Shown: positions 32,703-45,075 of the stretch, in pieces
Layout: every line of letters begins with the position of its first letter
How positions within the stretch are numbered: the stretch's first letter is position 1
Assembly (NCBI GenBank): GCA_958299035.1
Contig: CATQJL010000223.1
Span: 70,415,006-70,479,005 of the forward strand
DNA length: 64,000 nucleotides
Source of the DNA: Cylicocyclus nassatus
Lineage: Eukaryota > Nematoda > Chromadorea > Rhabditida > Strongylidae
Reading direction: 5' to 3'
Notes under the pieces: model-generated
What the model was told of the DNA's origin: nothing
Database searches by the model: none
What the model saw: the letters and a program-made list of their open reading frames with translations, nothing else
Translations under genes and position numbers: made by a program

Positions 32703-33382
32703 CAGGGTGTCCCAAAAGTAAGTGCACACTTTTAATCGTCAATATCTCTCTCCCCAATGGGTCTTTTTCTTGCCAGTCAAGTACCATTATGTATAGGAGA
32801 CTTCAGCATACAAAGATTCGCAGTATCGATTCAATCGCCGATCGCTGTTTGTTAATGTAGGGTAACAGTAAGAACCTCCAGCATGTGGGACCATTGTGAA
32901 ATATGCCATCTGACAAAATTTTTTCAGAAAATCTGAAAAAACGTGTACTAGGATTTTCACGCACGCTGATTCCACTACACAAGTTTCTACAAGTGTTTTC
33001 AGATTTTTTAACGTGTAATCACATTTCTTGCGAATACTGGGAATCCGGTTATTAGGTTTACGTGGGATAACTTTGGAAAGAAGCATCACAATAAAGTAAG
33101 AATTTCATACTCGAAATCGGCAACTTCCATTACCATAGGATAAGAGTTTTTGGTTTGTTTGGTTTTGTTCCGAGGCAGAATATGGCTTCCAATGGCTTAA
33201 GATCCTTGTCAAAGTTCATACAGTAATCCTACAGTAAAGAACAACGATCGGTGATTACACTAGGTACTGTAAATCTAAGTTGAAGCCTCCTCTACAAAAT
33301 TTTACTTAATGGCGGAATAAGACACAGTAGGGAGAGAGATATTAACGATTGAAAAGCGTGTATTTACTTTTGGGACACTCTC
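32703..33382. mobile_element. Tc1/mariner-like MITE (CAGGGTGTCCC ends, 680 bp)
   Basis: The left end CAGGGTGTCCCAAAAGTAA and right end TTACTTTTGGGACACTCTC are inverted repeats, flanked by TA on both sides (32701-32702 and 33383-33384). The inner arms (TTTTAATCGTCAATATC and GATATTAACGATTGAAAA) also pair. There is no transposase. It abuts the next element. Confidence 0.8.
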
Positions 33383-33389
33383 TATAATA

Positions 33390-35110
33390 TTAGGTTGTCC
33401 CAAAAGTTCTTCTCAAATTTGAGAAATCGTGAATTTTCGCTATTTTGTGCAGAGATAAGAATAAAAAAGGCAATTTAGGCTTTGATCATTTTGAGTTAGG
33501 TCACCAAATTTCTGGAACGTTGCGAAAAATTCTGATGTCATTATTACATAAGTTTCATGTATTGTTCTTTGCAACAGCGAAAAAGTTGTGCTCTTTGGAA
33601 GTTCCTGTGAAAAGTTATGATTTTCGAGTCTACAGTAGAACGCACTAAAGACTAAGTTGTCACTTTTCTCAGAAATCATAACTTTTCACAGAAACTTCCA
33701 AACAGCACAATTTCTTTGCTTTTGCGAAAATAGTTCATCAAACTTATGTTATGATAATCTTATATATAAAGCTGAATGTCTGTTTGTATGTATGTCTGTA
33801 TGTCTTCTGTCTGTCTGTCTGTCTGTCTGTATGTGTGTACGTATGTTCCGAATAGAAAATTCCATTTCTGAACCGATCCGGGCCAAACTTGGCACACATA
33901 CACTACGGGCCCCGGCGGGTGTCATAGGCTACTTTTCGTCATCGATCGATATCGATTTTATCGATTTTTATCGATTTTTTTGCTGAGTTCACCTACGGGG
34001 CTGGAAGTTGGCACAGGGGGGTAATCGAGCATGGGGATTCCGAATACAATATTGGTTTTCAGGATTATCGATTACTTTTATCGATTTTATCGATTTTTTT
34101 GCAAAGTTTGAGCTACGGGGCTGGGAGTTGGCACAGGGGGGTAATCGAGCATGGGGATTCCGAATACAATATTGGTTTTCAGGATTATCGATTACTTTTA
34201 TCGATTTTATCGATTTTTTTTGCAAAGTTTGAGCTACGGGGCTGGGAGTTCGCACAGGGGGGTAATCGAGCATGGGGATTCCGAATACAATATTGGTTTT
34301 CGGGATTATCGATTACTTTTATCGATTTTATCGATTTTTTTGCAAAGTTTGAGCTAGGGGGCTGGGAGTTGGCACAGGGGGGTAATCGAGCATGCTGATC
34401 ATCCCCAAGGGGGTGATCAGCATGCTCGATTACACCCCTGTGCCAAATTCCAGCCCCCTAGCTCAAATTTTCAAAAAATCGATAAAATCGATAAAAGTAA
34501 TGGACGATCTTGAAAACTAATATTGTATTCGTAATCTGCATGCTCGATTACCCCCTGTGCAAACTCCCAGCCCCGCAGGTCAAACTTTACAAAAAAATCG
34601 ATAAGATCGATAAAAGTAATGGACGATCCTGAAAACTAATATTGTGTTCGTAATCAGCATGCTCGATTACCCCCCTGTGCAAAATCCCAGCCTCGCATGT
34701 CAAAATTTACAAAAAATCGATAAAATCAATAAAAGTAATCGATAATTCTGAAAACTAATATTGTATTCGGAATCCCCATGCTCGATTACCTCCCTGTGCC
34801 AACTCCTAGCCCTGTAGGTGAACTCTGCCAAAAAATCGATAAAAATCGGTAAAATCGACATCGATCGATAACGAAAAGTGGACTGTGACACCCGCCGGGG
34901 CCCGAAGTGTATGTGTGCCAAGTTTGGTCCGGATACGGCGGAGCCGGGTAAGCCAGCTAGTTTCAAATATTTTCGCAACTTCCAGGTTTTTGGTGACCCA
35001 ACTTAAAATGATTAGAACCTAAATCGTCTTCTTTTTCCAGTTTTATCTCTACAATGCGAAAAAAATGTATGGTAGAAACTCAGCAAGAAATAATTTCAAA
35101 GAAAAATGTT
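33390..35110. mobile_element. Mariner-like MITE, family M copy 1, right-truncated, holding a Helitron
   Basis: It begins TTAGGTTGTCCCAAAAGTTC after TA and matches the copy at 50350-51484 through the 'gatttcgcaacgttccagatttttggtgaccc' tract. It is interrupted at 33758 by a Helitron and resumes at 34961. The right terminus is missing where unit 2 sequence begins. Confidence 0.75.
33758..34960 (+). mobile_element. Non-autonomous Helitron, 1203 bp, palindromic internal repeats
   Basis: It starts TCTTATATATAAAGCTGAATGTCTG and ends CTAG after a GC hairpin (CGGCGGAGCCG), inserted between A and T, all typical of Helitrons. A TGTC/TGTT microsatellite follows the 5' end. The interior has four direct copies of a 120-bp unit (from about 33984, 34104, 34224, 34345) with ATCGAT-rich tracts, then about four copies in the opposite orientation (34400-34860), so the element can fold on itself. 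Open frames across it (34008-34398 and others) are repeat artefacts. No Rep/helicase is encoded. Confidence 0.88.
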
Positions 35111-35238
35111 TTCTTTTCCTATCAAATGAGCAAAGAATGATAAAGGCTGGAAAAATCATTCGCGCACCACATTCTACTACATATCATGATCTTCCAAAAT
35201 GAAATCGAAGTGGCCAATCCAAAGCTGGATACCATTAG

Positions 35239-35482
35239 CAGGGCTCGGCACGAGGTGGCTAGATGAAAATGGAAAAAACATAGTTCCCTTTGACCCTCAA
35301 CCATTTTTTTCTAGAAACCAGAAAAATTCCCCAAAATCCCCCAAAAACGAAACGTCGACTAAAAAAAACGTCGCCAAGTCGCCAATTTTGCGTCTCTCGT
35401 CGGTCACAAAAACGAAACCCCCTTTGCTTTTCGTTCCAAAAACGATATCCAGCTTGCTTGTAAGCCACCGCGCCGAGCCCTG
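35239..35482. mobile_element. hAT-like MITE, 244 bp, 8-bp target duplication
   Basis: The termini CAGGGCTCGGCACGAGGTGGC and, inverted, CAGGGCTCGGCGCGGTGGC match those of the 10381-11100 element. ACCATTAG flanks both ends (35231-35238, 35483-35490). Unit 4 has the single-copy empty site 'accattagatgcagcataa' near 51998. Frames across it are not genes. Confidence 0.92.
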
Positions 35483-37210
35483 ACCATTAGATGCAGCATA
35501 AAACGCTAATTTTGAACCTGTTTTTTATACCTGCTGTACACTTTTGTGGTCCAAGTTATAAGTCAATGAAGGCCATGCTGAAAAATGCGTTTAAAGGGCA
35601 GATCATTACGTACAGAACCATTCATGAGGCTGAACCAAAACATGCAGCTATTAGGTTATTGCAAAAATAATGTCCGTTTTTCTAGGCCTGTATTTCAAAC
35701 AACTTTTTTCCATCAAACTTTCTTTTTTGATATAGAATTTGCATATCATTGGAAAGCCCTTTTCATGAACTTTCTAACGATGGTGGAAATAGGCTGATAT
35801 CCTCATCTGTGAGAATTTCACCAGATCTCGCATAACTGCACTCAAAATCGAAATTTCTATGCTTGAGTTTCTGTGACCACAATTCAGGCGCAAATGAACA
35901 GATTCTTCTGAAAACATAGCATTTCTATTGGACAAAGATTGTTTACCTACTGCATGCTATGTGGATTTTTGGAGATATCTGGACTGAGAAATGGACGCAT
36001 CGAAAGAGATACTCACTGCTGGCATTCTATGGATCAGAAATTTCTCATAATTAAGGCAATCGCCACAGCTTCGCCCATTTCTGTAAGCTTGAGATAGCAC
36101 ACCTCAACTACAATATTTGAAGAGAAACTCAGCTATTCACTGCGCGAAGAATTCCAAATTTTTACAATTTGACACTTACAAGCCTACAACAAGTAGACTT
36201 AAAAAATGAACTTCTTTGAATTTTTGTCTTTTCTTTTCGCAGAACTCCTTCGTCGGAGTCTTTTCTATACCCTCATAAACTCTTGGTCTGCTGCTACAAA
36301 ATAAGCTGATTGCCAGCTATACGAACAAAACTTGAAGAGAGTTGTAAGCTCTTAAAGAAGAGGTTTTCGAGAGAAAAACTTTTGGTTTTTTGTCGCGTGG
36401 TTTTCTTCCCAACTGCGATATCAGTATGGGCAGGCGCGCGCTAAATTACGAAGATTGTTTTTGATGGTCTTGACTGCATTCAAAAATATGAAGACTGAAC
36501 GAAGTTATGGCCCTCAAAGTGAAAATTTGCAAAACGGACATTATTTTTGCAACAACCATACTTCATATGGCCCATACATAAGGTGAGCTAAAACGGCAAT
36601 GACATGCTCAATTGCGTAATTTTTATGCATGGTTTCTTCGAAGTAAAACTGCTCATAAATTCGCTTACAAAGGCATTCAGCAGATACAAAAGACAGAACT
36701 GAAGCCTATGCTGCATTCAACAATGTTCAGCATGTTTGGAATGACCACTTTGACTTCTGACCATTCCCTTCTTCTGCATTAATAGCAAGCCATGCCATTG
36801 AATTATGTAGAAGCAATCTTTTTTAAAAATGAAAAAAGTGCATAAACACCATTATTAGCCACTCAGATAAAGCTTTTATTTATTCAAACTTTTATACTAC
36901 TTGATCTACTTTTTGGCGGTATGATTATGCAGCCCATCCTCTCAAATCTGAATCATTGCTCAATAAGCAGGAATCACACACGCGCTCCTCTGATCCTTGA
37001 CAAGGCGCTGACTGGATTACTTTTCAAATTGTCGTTGAATAAATGGATACTTTGAGTGTGCTGCAGCGTACACAGTTGCATGTGATGCAATCTTATAAAG
37101 CCCTATTTTTTTCAACATGAATTAGGTGCACTAACAAGCAACTTTATTCCCATGTAAGAGCTAGATGAAAAAATGTTTTGCGAAGTTCTGCGTCTTTGAA
37201 AAGATATCAT

Positions 37211-37530
37211 TCATGCAGTGGAGTTCAAATCGCATTTGCCTTCAAGAAGGTTTTTGAGGTTGTTTTTGCTGCACTCGTTACACCACTTTATGCAGTCGTG
37301 CCCAACAACGTAATCGCTTTTGACTGACAGCCCGGCTGCAAGTTTGCGGCACTCTTTCTGGCACTGTAAAGCATCTCAGATCATATAATGTTTAGACTTA
37401 AAATTACTCTGACCTCGTGTAGGTTAAGGCAATCAGGACATCCACTACTCAAGTAAAATTCAACATAACTATAACTCCCTCCATGCACAAATGCAAAAAG
37501 GAGAAATAGTAGCAGTTTTTGGAAGAGCAT
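37211..37530 (-). CDS. Array gene 2: secreted 8-Cys CX3C peptide (two exons)
   Basis: Predicted secreted peptide of 89 residues. Exon 1 is 37414-37530, the intron 37364-37413 (50 nt, GTCAGAG...CTTTACAG, phase 0), exon 2 is 37211-37363. The intron is not a multiple of three, so no long unspliced frame exists; the gene shows only by comparison with its paralogues, which is strong evidence for the splice model. The signal peptide MLFQKLLLFLLFAFVHG is almost identical to gene 1. The mature part has CPDC, CQKEC, 18 residues, CIKWCNEC and one terminal Cys, eight in all. A possible N-glycosylation site (NST) lies at the C terminus. A TTGCAG acceptor lies 15 nt before the ATG (37546-37548). Function unknown. 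Confidence 0.8.
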
Positions 37531-38232
37531 TGTCGCCGCAGCTACCTGCAATATATTCTTATGCGAAATACGTTATTTTAAAATTATCATATGGCAAATA
37601 ATGAATATATAAAAAGTATAGCAACCATTGCTTGACGTGAGAACTCTAATAGGAATAAATTCTGGTACACAGCTATTAAAATTAGCTCCAAATAAACCTT
37701 ACTGTAGAGAAGGTCTGAACTGGAATATTATCTATTTCGTAGCGGTTAAGAGGTGTGTTTGCTCGGTTTAAATGGTGCAATTTTCATTGGCTGAAGAGAA
37801 ACGCGGTTACGCAAAATATCTAGGAAGAAAACTTCTATTGAGTTCATGAATATTGAAAACTCATCCTCACTTAGGTCTCTAATGAAACCAATGCAAACTT
37901 GCAGAAAATGAGTTTTTAACAAAAGCGTGACTCACGGATGCAAAGTAAGCAATGTAACGGTCGATTACGTCCTCTTATAAGACTGGATATTAAGCGAAGA
38001 AGCTTTTCTGAAAGTCTTACTATAGAATTTCCATAAATCCAGCACCATCTAACTACAAGGAGAATGATTTTCAGTTCTTTTTCCTAAATGAGTCATACCC
38101 TACTTTGACGAGCATAGAAGGATACTAGACCTATTTTCGTATATGCCAAGTGCCTCTTGACACTGAGTTATGAGAGTTTTTCAAGTAGAAAATGAATGCA
38201 AATCTAACAGTGAGTTAAGTCAATTGTAACCG

Positions 38233-38566
38233 GGCCTATTCGCCATGCTAAATCCGATAAAACACAGTGGAGAGCGCGAAAACGCCCAAAAAGGCCCTAA
38301 CGCAGGAGGGAAATTGCAGGTGGGCGGGGCCGTCCACACCGTGACGTCATTCTCCCAGGCTTTAGGAGCGATCTTCTCGGTTCCAATTTTGTGTCATGCG
38401 TTTGAACAGCCCCGCCCACTTGCAATTTCCCTCCTCCGTTAGAGCCTTTTTTCGCCGTTTTCGCGCTCTCCAGTGTTGATTTTGGGATTCAGCATGGCGA
38501 ATAGGCTCAGGTAAGCACAAACTCTCGAAATTGACTTTTTGCTTGGACACTGCCTTTAAGGAGCAT
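38233..38566. mobile_element. Palindromic MITE with GGACACTGCC end, in unit 2
   Basis: Two inverted arms of about 100 bp contain 'ggcctattcgccatgct', 'gagagcgcgaaaac' and 'agggaaattgca.gtggg' on each side of a centre with 'gtgacgtcat'. The right end reads TTGGACACTGCC before TTTAA, like the TTAA-type family, but the left terminus is truncated. Unit 3 near 45625 lacks it. The frames 38245-38442 and 38362-38631 follow from the palindrome. Confidence 0.65.
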
Positions 38567-40300
38567 ATCTTGGTTTTCAAAGTAGACGATCCGAATCGGG
38601 GCATCGCTCTACTTGGTAGAGCGAAGCGCATCTTGCTATATAGAAATTGAGCATGGATAAATTCGTGAATTCTGACTGCCTACCGTATTTAATCAACATT
38701 TTTATTTATGGAAAGATGGGCCTCGCCGAGCTGAGTCGAACGGTGCATTAGACACAGAATTTGCCCATTTTAAACTAACAAGGGAACCGTGTCGAGTCGA
38801 AGTGGCCTTTCCAGATGAGACCCATACTTTTTTGAAGAGTATTAAGCGGTGATTCCAAATCTGCCTTCCAAATCTGCCAAGCGCCTCTGGACGCCGAGTC
38901 ATGACCGTTTTTCGGAACGAAAAATGGATGCAGATTTAGGTAAAATTGATTGTTACAATCTTTCCAGCGCTCAGATAAAGCAATGTTAAGTGTTAGCATA
39001 TTAAATAAAATGTATCCATTGCATAAACAGCTCTGATACTTGACACTGGACCATTTGAGCAAATTTGGGCGATTTTGCTTCAGCTTTGCGTTCAATTTTT
39101 TAACCTCAAAAACGAGCATAACGCGGCGTCCAGAGGCGCTTGGCAGATTTGGAAAGCAGATTTGGAATTACCAATTAATGCTCTTCAAAGCAGTATGGGT
39201 CTCATCTGGAAAGGCCACTTCGATTCGACACGGTTCCCTTGTAAGTACAGTGGCTCGACGCGGATTTTGGTGATGGTGGAGTTCGGTTATTTTCGGAAGT
39301 TTTATGAGCAAATGTGGAGCATTGTTGAGAATGGGCATGTTAGGCCAAAAGTATCCAATCATGGTGTGTTTCAGTTTTCAGAGCTGAACCACTGAAGCTT
39401 TTGGGCAATTCTGATTCATGTTGCGCCTTAGTCTCTGTCCCAAAAACTCTAACAAGTCGACGTCCAATAGTTTGTGATCATGTTCAATGCCCTTAAGGTT
39501 GGTACTTTTTATGTGGAAAGGCCAAATCGTTTCGATTATAAGTCGTTTTTGTGAAGGTTTCCCCTTATACAGATTTTGTTTAAAAAACCAAACCATAAAG
39601 TAAGCAAAGAGGCAGATGGGTACTTAAAGAACTGTTTGTAACGTTTTTTGCATCATAGCGGCTCTTGATCACCAGCCTTTCAGCATATTCTTGTTATAAG
39701 TATTGGCAGATTTGCTAAGTCATTGATAATGCAATGGTCAAATCAAATTACAGTAAGCTCAATCTCCTTAAGCTTGGGTTCTAGTGGAAAAGATATGGAT
39801 TCGATTGAGAACAGACTGTGCAATTGCATTTAGTCACAAGAGGATCTTTTGATAACTTACCAGATGAATGGAATTTTAAGAGCTTTCAGAATTTTAAGAA
39901 CTTTCAACTGCTTTTATACATAAGTTTTGTATAACAATTCATATGCTTACACTGTAACGCACATGCCCTTGACAAATCATATGTAATCACAAGTGTTTCA
40001 CCTTCCAGTCATATAGACAAAGGACATTAACAAATAGAAGCACACCAGAAAATAGAGTCCGCACTTCAGTGATGATTACTTTTCCTATTCAACAACTAAG
40101 CTCTAGCGTTGCTTGTTTCATGTGCTCGTTTAACATTAAAATATAAATGAGCATTGTTGCAAATTAATTATTACAACAAATTATGTGTCTTTCAAAATTT
40201 TCCTTTCAAAAACACAACTTTAAAACAAAATATTTCTTGATTCAGTGAGCAAAAATTTTTATCAATATAAATATTAAATAAATGAAAATAAAGGTAAATA

Positions 40301-41003
40301 ATAGGTCGTCCCGAAAGTTCTTTCGCACGATTTTCAAAAATTCATAACTCTTTAAATTCTCAACGGATTTGTACGATCAAAATTTTGTATAAGAGGGGAA
40401 CTCATGCTCTTTGCAAGTGTGCTTGAATTGTTCGTTAATGTTTACAAGTGAAGGAGATAGAAGCTCAAAACCAAAATCACTCAAATTTTGAATTTTTCGT
40501 GTACGGTTATAAGAAATTGGAAACTTGCAACAAAAACCGGAGCAGTCGGTATTCTAGGTTTTTTCACCAGCTCTTTCTAACAGTGCTAAAATTGCGCCGA
40601 TTAAGTGTCTCTATGAAAAGTTATGAATTCCCTGAAAAACGCCAAAATAAATCAAATTCGCCCTTTTGTATTGCTTGCTTAAAAATCATAACTTTTCATA
40701 GAGACGCTCAATCGGCGCAAACTTTGCACTGTTGGAAAGAGCTTGTGAAAAAACTTATAATACTGACTGCTTCGATTTTTGTTGCAAGTTTCCGATTTTT
40801 TATGACCCTACACAAAAAATTCAAATTTTGAGTGACTTTGGTTTTGAGCTTCTATCTCCTTCATTTGTATACATTAACGAACAATTCAAGCACAGAGCAT
40901 GAGTTCCCCTCTTAGACAAAATTTTGATCGTACAAATCCGTTGAGAATTTAAAGAGTTATGAATTTTTGAAAATCGTGCGAAAGAACTTTCGGGACGACC
41001 TAA
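40301..41003. mobile_element. Mariner-like foldback MITE, family A copy 2
   Basis: 703 bp, with ends TAGGTCGTCCCGAAAGTTC and the inverse, and the same inner palindromic segments as 15433-16148. TA flanks are visible on the right. The 40448-40831 frame lies within it and is not a gene. Confidence 0.88.
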
Positions 41004-41949
41004 TATTATCAGTTTCAAAACCGTTAAAGGCAATACTGTGATCCTCTATGTCCTAATCCCCTATAAGAGTGAGCTGTGCATAAAGTTATTTAGCCTGAAA
41101 TCCTCTTTTCTGTAGAGACGTAATTGTGCATAAATATTCAACAAAAGTTCAATCTGCAAACGCCCTTCTAAAGCGAGGGCGATCAAACTTGCCAAATTCG
41201 CAAGCTATATTTTTAGTTTGTTATTTTATATGGCAAAGTTGGATATGGTAGAGAATAGCGCGAGTAATAAAACGTATAACCTTTTATATCTCCGAAAAAA
41301 GTTGGTTCACTCTAGCTTTGGTCTAATTCATCATTCAAGGATAAGCATAGGAAAGTTGAACGGCATTTTTGAAAGCCGTTAGAAAAAAACCGTGGCTAAT
41401 CCTCACAGGAGAAAGACCATAGTTGAATAAATTCAAATCTGTTTTCCTTATCTGCGGAATAAAATTAATGGTGACATCTTCAACACGCAGATGGAATGAT
41501 GACGAGTACCGGGAGAAGGGGGGGGGGAAGGGCAGGCAGAAATTCTCTATTTGCGGGAAAGTTCTACAGTCATCATTTCATTCGAACTTACGAGAAAATT
41601 CAATTAGTAATTCCTCTCTAACAACAATAGATTCTCTTTAGTGCAACCATCACTGAAATCATTGGCCTAATCTCCTTTACACTATTTGTTTATGGCATTT
41701 TATATACTGCAATGCCAACGTGCCTTCTTTTTATGTGAATACTATTATCGCAGATTTTGAGATATAATCTATGAAGTGTTTTTGCCATAGCCCGATAGCA
41801 GACACTGTATCAAAAGAATGCCTGAGCCTCTAAACTAGCAGAGGGCCTAAAATTCGGCACCATCCACGTGATCTCTATATCGACATATTTTGATTCTGTT
41901 GAATGTATATACAGGAGCATGAGAAAGAGACATTTTTTCTAACCATACA

Positions 41950-42731
41950 TTGAATTGTCCCAAAAGTAAACTCCATTTTCAGATAAACTGAGCTTTCTGT
42001 TTTCCTAACAGGCTTAGGGTACCATTCGATAGAGCTGAGTGAGCTCTACAGAAAGACCACCAAGGATCCACTTAAATCGTAATCCAGGCAAAATTTGGAG
42101 CCAAAAATCGAAATTTTCCAGCTAACCCTAAAAATCGTACCTCCTTCCAGAAAATTCCTACGTACTTTCAACTTGGTCTCTCTTATTAGACACATAGTAG
42201 CGCCCATAAATTCATTGCTGGATTTTTCCGAGAGTTAAAATTGAAAAATAAAGATCCAAAAATGCCAAAATGCCTCTTAATTTCGGGTTTTTCATGTAAA
42301 ACTTTCTCAGAATTTCTCGGATATAAAAGCAACTAAAGGAATGAAGCTCTGAGATTATACTTAGTAAGACTTAAAGTATACAATGATATATGTGGGAGGA
42401 GCCAAGGGCGGAGTTTGCCATTTTTGGACTATCTTTTTTCTGGCTTTCTATGCGAAAAAAATTCCGGTTTAAGCATATGAGTACTGCTATGTGCCCACTG
42501 TATAGTGACCAAGTAGGAGGTCCGTAGGGTTCTTCTTCGCAAAAATCCAATTTCTGATGATAAGATTTTTTCCGATTTGGCATCAGACTTTACAGGGATG
42601 CGACTAAGGCGCACTCTTGGTGGCCATTGTGTAGAGCTTGATCTGCCCTCTTAATTGATACCCTAAGCCTATAGGAAAGCAAAAACAGTTTTAATCATCT
42701 ATAAAAGAAGTTTACTTTTAGAACAACCTAA
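41950..42731. mobile_element. Mariner-like MITE, family B copy 1
   Basis: Terminal sequences TTGTCCCAAAAGTAAACTCC and, inverted, TTGTTCTAAAAGTAAACTTC. A related copy at 48372-50345 occupies the same position in unit 3. The element is followed after one TA by a family M element, the same order as in the next joint. Confidence 0.75.
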
Positions 42732-42733
42732 TA

Positions 42734-43435
42734 TTAGGTTGTCTTTAAAGTTCTGTCGTTCCAACTTTAAAAGTTCGTAACTTCACTATCTTGACGAATT
42801 TGCATCTATTTAATCTTATTAGAAAGAAGATGTCTTCCACTTTGCAATGCCTTTTTGCAGAGCTTCTATCATACATTTATTGCAGAGATAAAAATGGAAA
42901 AAGAAGATAATTTAGGCTTTGATCATCTTGAGTTAGGTTCTTTGGACGTTCCTGTGAAAAGTTATGATTTTCGAGTTTACATTAGAAAACACTAAAATTG
43001 ATTAATTGTCACTTTTCCAGCAAGAGATCATTGAAAGAGTAAGGCTTTTTCTTTTTAATGAAATCAAAAAGATGCTGCTCCGTCAAGATACCAAAAATTA
43101 CGAATTTTCGAATTTGAAACGACAGAACTTTCGGAACAATTCTATATAAAGCTGAATGTCTGTTTGTCTGTCTGTATGTCTGTACGTATGTTCCAAATGG
43201 AAAATTCCATTTCTGAACCGATCCGGACCAAACTTGGCACACACACACTTCGGGCCCGGCGGGTGTCGTAGGCTACTTTTCGTCATCGATCGATATCGAT
43301 TTTATCGATTTTTTGCAAAATTTGAGCTACGGGGCTGGGAGTTGGCACAGGGAGGTAATCGAGCATGCTGATTACGAATATAATAATGACAGGGCCGGGC
43401 GGAGCCGGGTAAGTAAACTAGTCTGATATAATATT
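42734..43435. mobile_element. Mariner-like MITE, family M copy 2, holding a Helitron near its right end
   Basis: It begins TTAGGTTGTCTTTAAAGTTC and ends near 'gacagaactttcggaacaa', split at 43141-43431 by a Helitron inserted a few bases from the terminus. It is shorter than copy 3, with a central deletion. Confidence 0.7.
43141..43431 (+). mobile_element. Non-autonomous Helitron, 291 bp
   Basis: It starts TCTATATAAAGCTGAATGTC and ends with the hairpin GGCGGAGCC and CTAG followed by T. The interior has a single copy of the 120-bp-type unit that is multiplied in the 33758-34960 copy. Confidence 0.85.
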
Positions 43436-44756
43436 TAACTGGAGATACAATGGTAAATTTCATTGACTTCAATGATGTTGAAATTAAACAGAAAAAAATT
43501 TGGTTTTTTAGACTTACACCAACAACAAGACGGTGGCGATTATTATGATGAGGTGATTAACACTGTACAGTAAGTGTTCTACGACACCTACAACAGATAA
43601 AGCTAGGCTTCCTCACCTTTTAAGGCTGTACATTTTCTAGAACGTGTAGTTTACAGTGTTTTTAAATGTCCTTTATATCTTCAGTCAGATAGTTGCGGCT
43701 GGCTTGAATCAGCGAGATGTTTGAATGTTTTTGGCACAATTATAAATCGTTTATTGTGCAGCAGTGCTAATAAAAGTACATAATACATAATGGTATTCTT
43801 ACAGAATGAGCAAACAACGATAGAGGCTGGAAAAATCGTTCACATACTACATTCTTGTACATATCCTAATCTTTCAACTAAAATCGTGACCAATCCAAAC
43901 AAGCTGCATTCTATTAGATGCAGCATAAAGCTCTGACTTTGAACCTGTCTTCCATACCTGCTGTGCACTTTTGTGGTCCAAGTTATAAGCCATTGAAGGC
44001 CATTAATTTGCTGTGAAATTCTTGTAAGGGGCAGATCATTCCGTACAGAGCCATGTTCAGTTTGAAGCTTGACCGATATATGCTGCATTACTGCATATGC
44101 CCATATCTAAGATGAGCTAGAATCGCAATGGCATGCTCGATTTCGCAATTTTTATGCATGGTTTTTTTTTCGAGTAAAACTGCTCATGATTTTGCCTACA
44201 AAGGCACTGAGCAGATATGGAGGTCAGATTTGAAGCCTATGCTGCATTTAACAGTATTCAACTTGCATAGAATGACCACTTTGACTTCTGACCATTTCTT
44301 TCTTCTACATTAATATCAAGGCTGCCATTGAATTGTGTAAAAGCGGCTTAATTCCAGGAATGAAAAAGTGCATAAACACCATTATTCGCATCACTTGAAT
44401 AAAGCATTTTACTTTATGTCAGTTTGTTCATTCATGGATTTTGCTACCTAATCTACGCATTTTTAAACAGTTTAATCATGCACTCCGCGTTCAGCTCAAT
44501 AAATGATGATTTTTCAGAGGAGGAATCACACGGCGTTCCTTTATTCCTCGATAAGGCGCTATTGACTAGAATACTTTTAAGATTGTCGCTGAATAAATGA
44601 ACATCAAGTATGCTGCAGCCTATGCAGTTGCTTGTAATACAATCTAACAAAGCTCTATTTTTACGTAGACCAGTCCTATAGCAAGCAACTTTATTTCCAT
44701 GTAAGATCTAGGTAAAAAAACATGAGTTGCAAAGGTTCTTCGTCTTTGAAAAGACA

Positions 44757-45075
44757 TCACTCAGCCAAGGAGTTCCGAGGGCAGCTGGAGCTGGAGCCTT
44801 TGAGGAGGTTTCTAAGGTTGGCTTGATTGCAGATGTTGCACCAATGTATGCAGTTGTGCCGCCTGATGTATGGTTTGTTAAATATTCCTCTAAGATTGTT
44901 GCAATCGTCTAGGCACTGAAAGCAAACTTATAGCTGATTATATAATGCTGAAACTTAGAATTATTCTGACCTTTTGAGCGTCAAAACAGGCACCGTTAGA
45001 ACACATTTTTATGTAAAGAGTATGCCCATGCACAAGTGCAAGAAAGAGGAATAATAGCAGTTTTTGGAATAGCAT
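44757..45075 (-). CDS. Array gene 3: secreted 8-Cys CX3C peptide (two exons)
   Basis: Predicted secreted peptide of 87 residues. Exon 1 is 44971-45075, the intron 44916-44970 (55 nt, GTCAGAA...GCTTTCAG, phase 0), exon 2 is 44757-44915. The signal peptide is MLFQKLLLFLFLALVHG. The mature part has CSNGAC, CLDDC, 16 residues (the shortest inter-pair loop of the array genes), CIHWCNIC and a final Cys after a short Ser run, eight in all. Helix-like basic residues fill the loop. A TTACAG acceptor lies 16 nt before the ATG (45092-45094), and an AATAAA lies downstream at 44690-44695. The plus-strand frame 44727-44912 is its shadow. Function unknown. Confidence 0.8.

Noticed and set aside
34008..34398. 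Repetitive open frames that look like a repeat protein (also 33989-34273 on minus)
   Set aside because: They are translations of the 120-bp Helitron repeats; open in several frames and without a start context or splice signals.
44727..44912. Plus-strand 61-codon frame
   Set aside because: Antisense shadow of exon 2 of array gene 3; not conserved in the other units.
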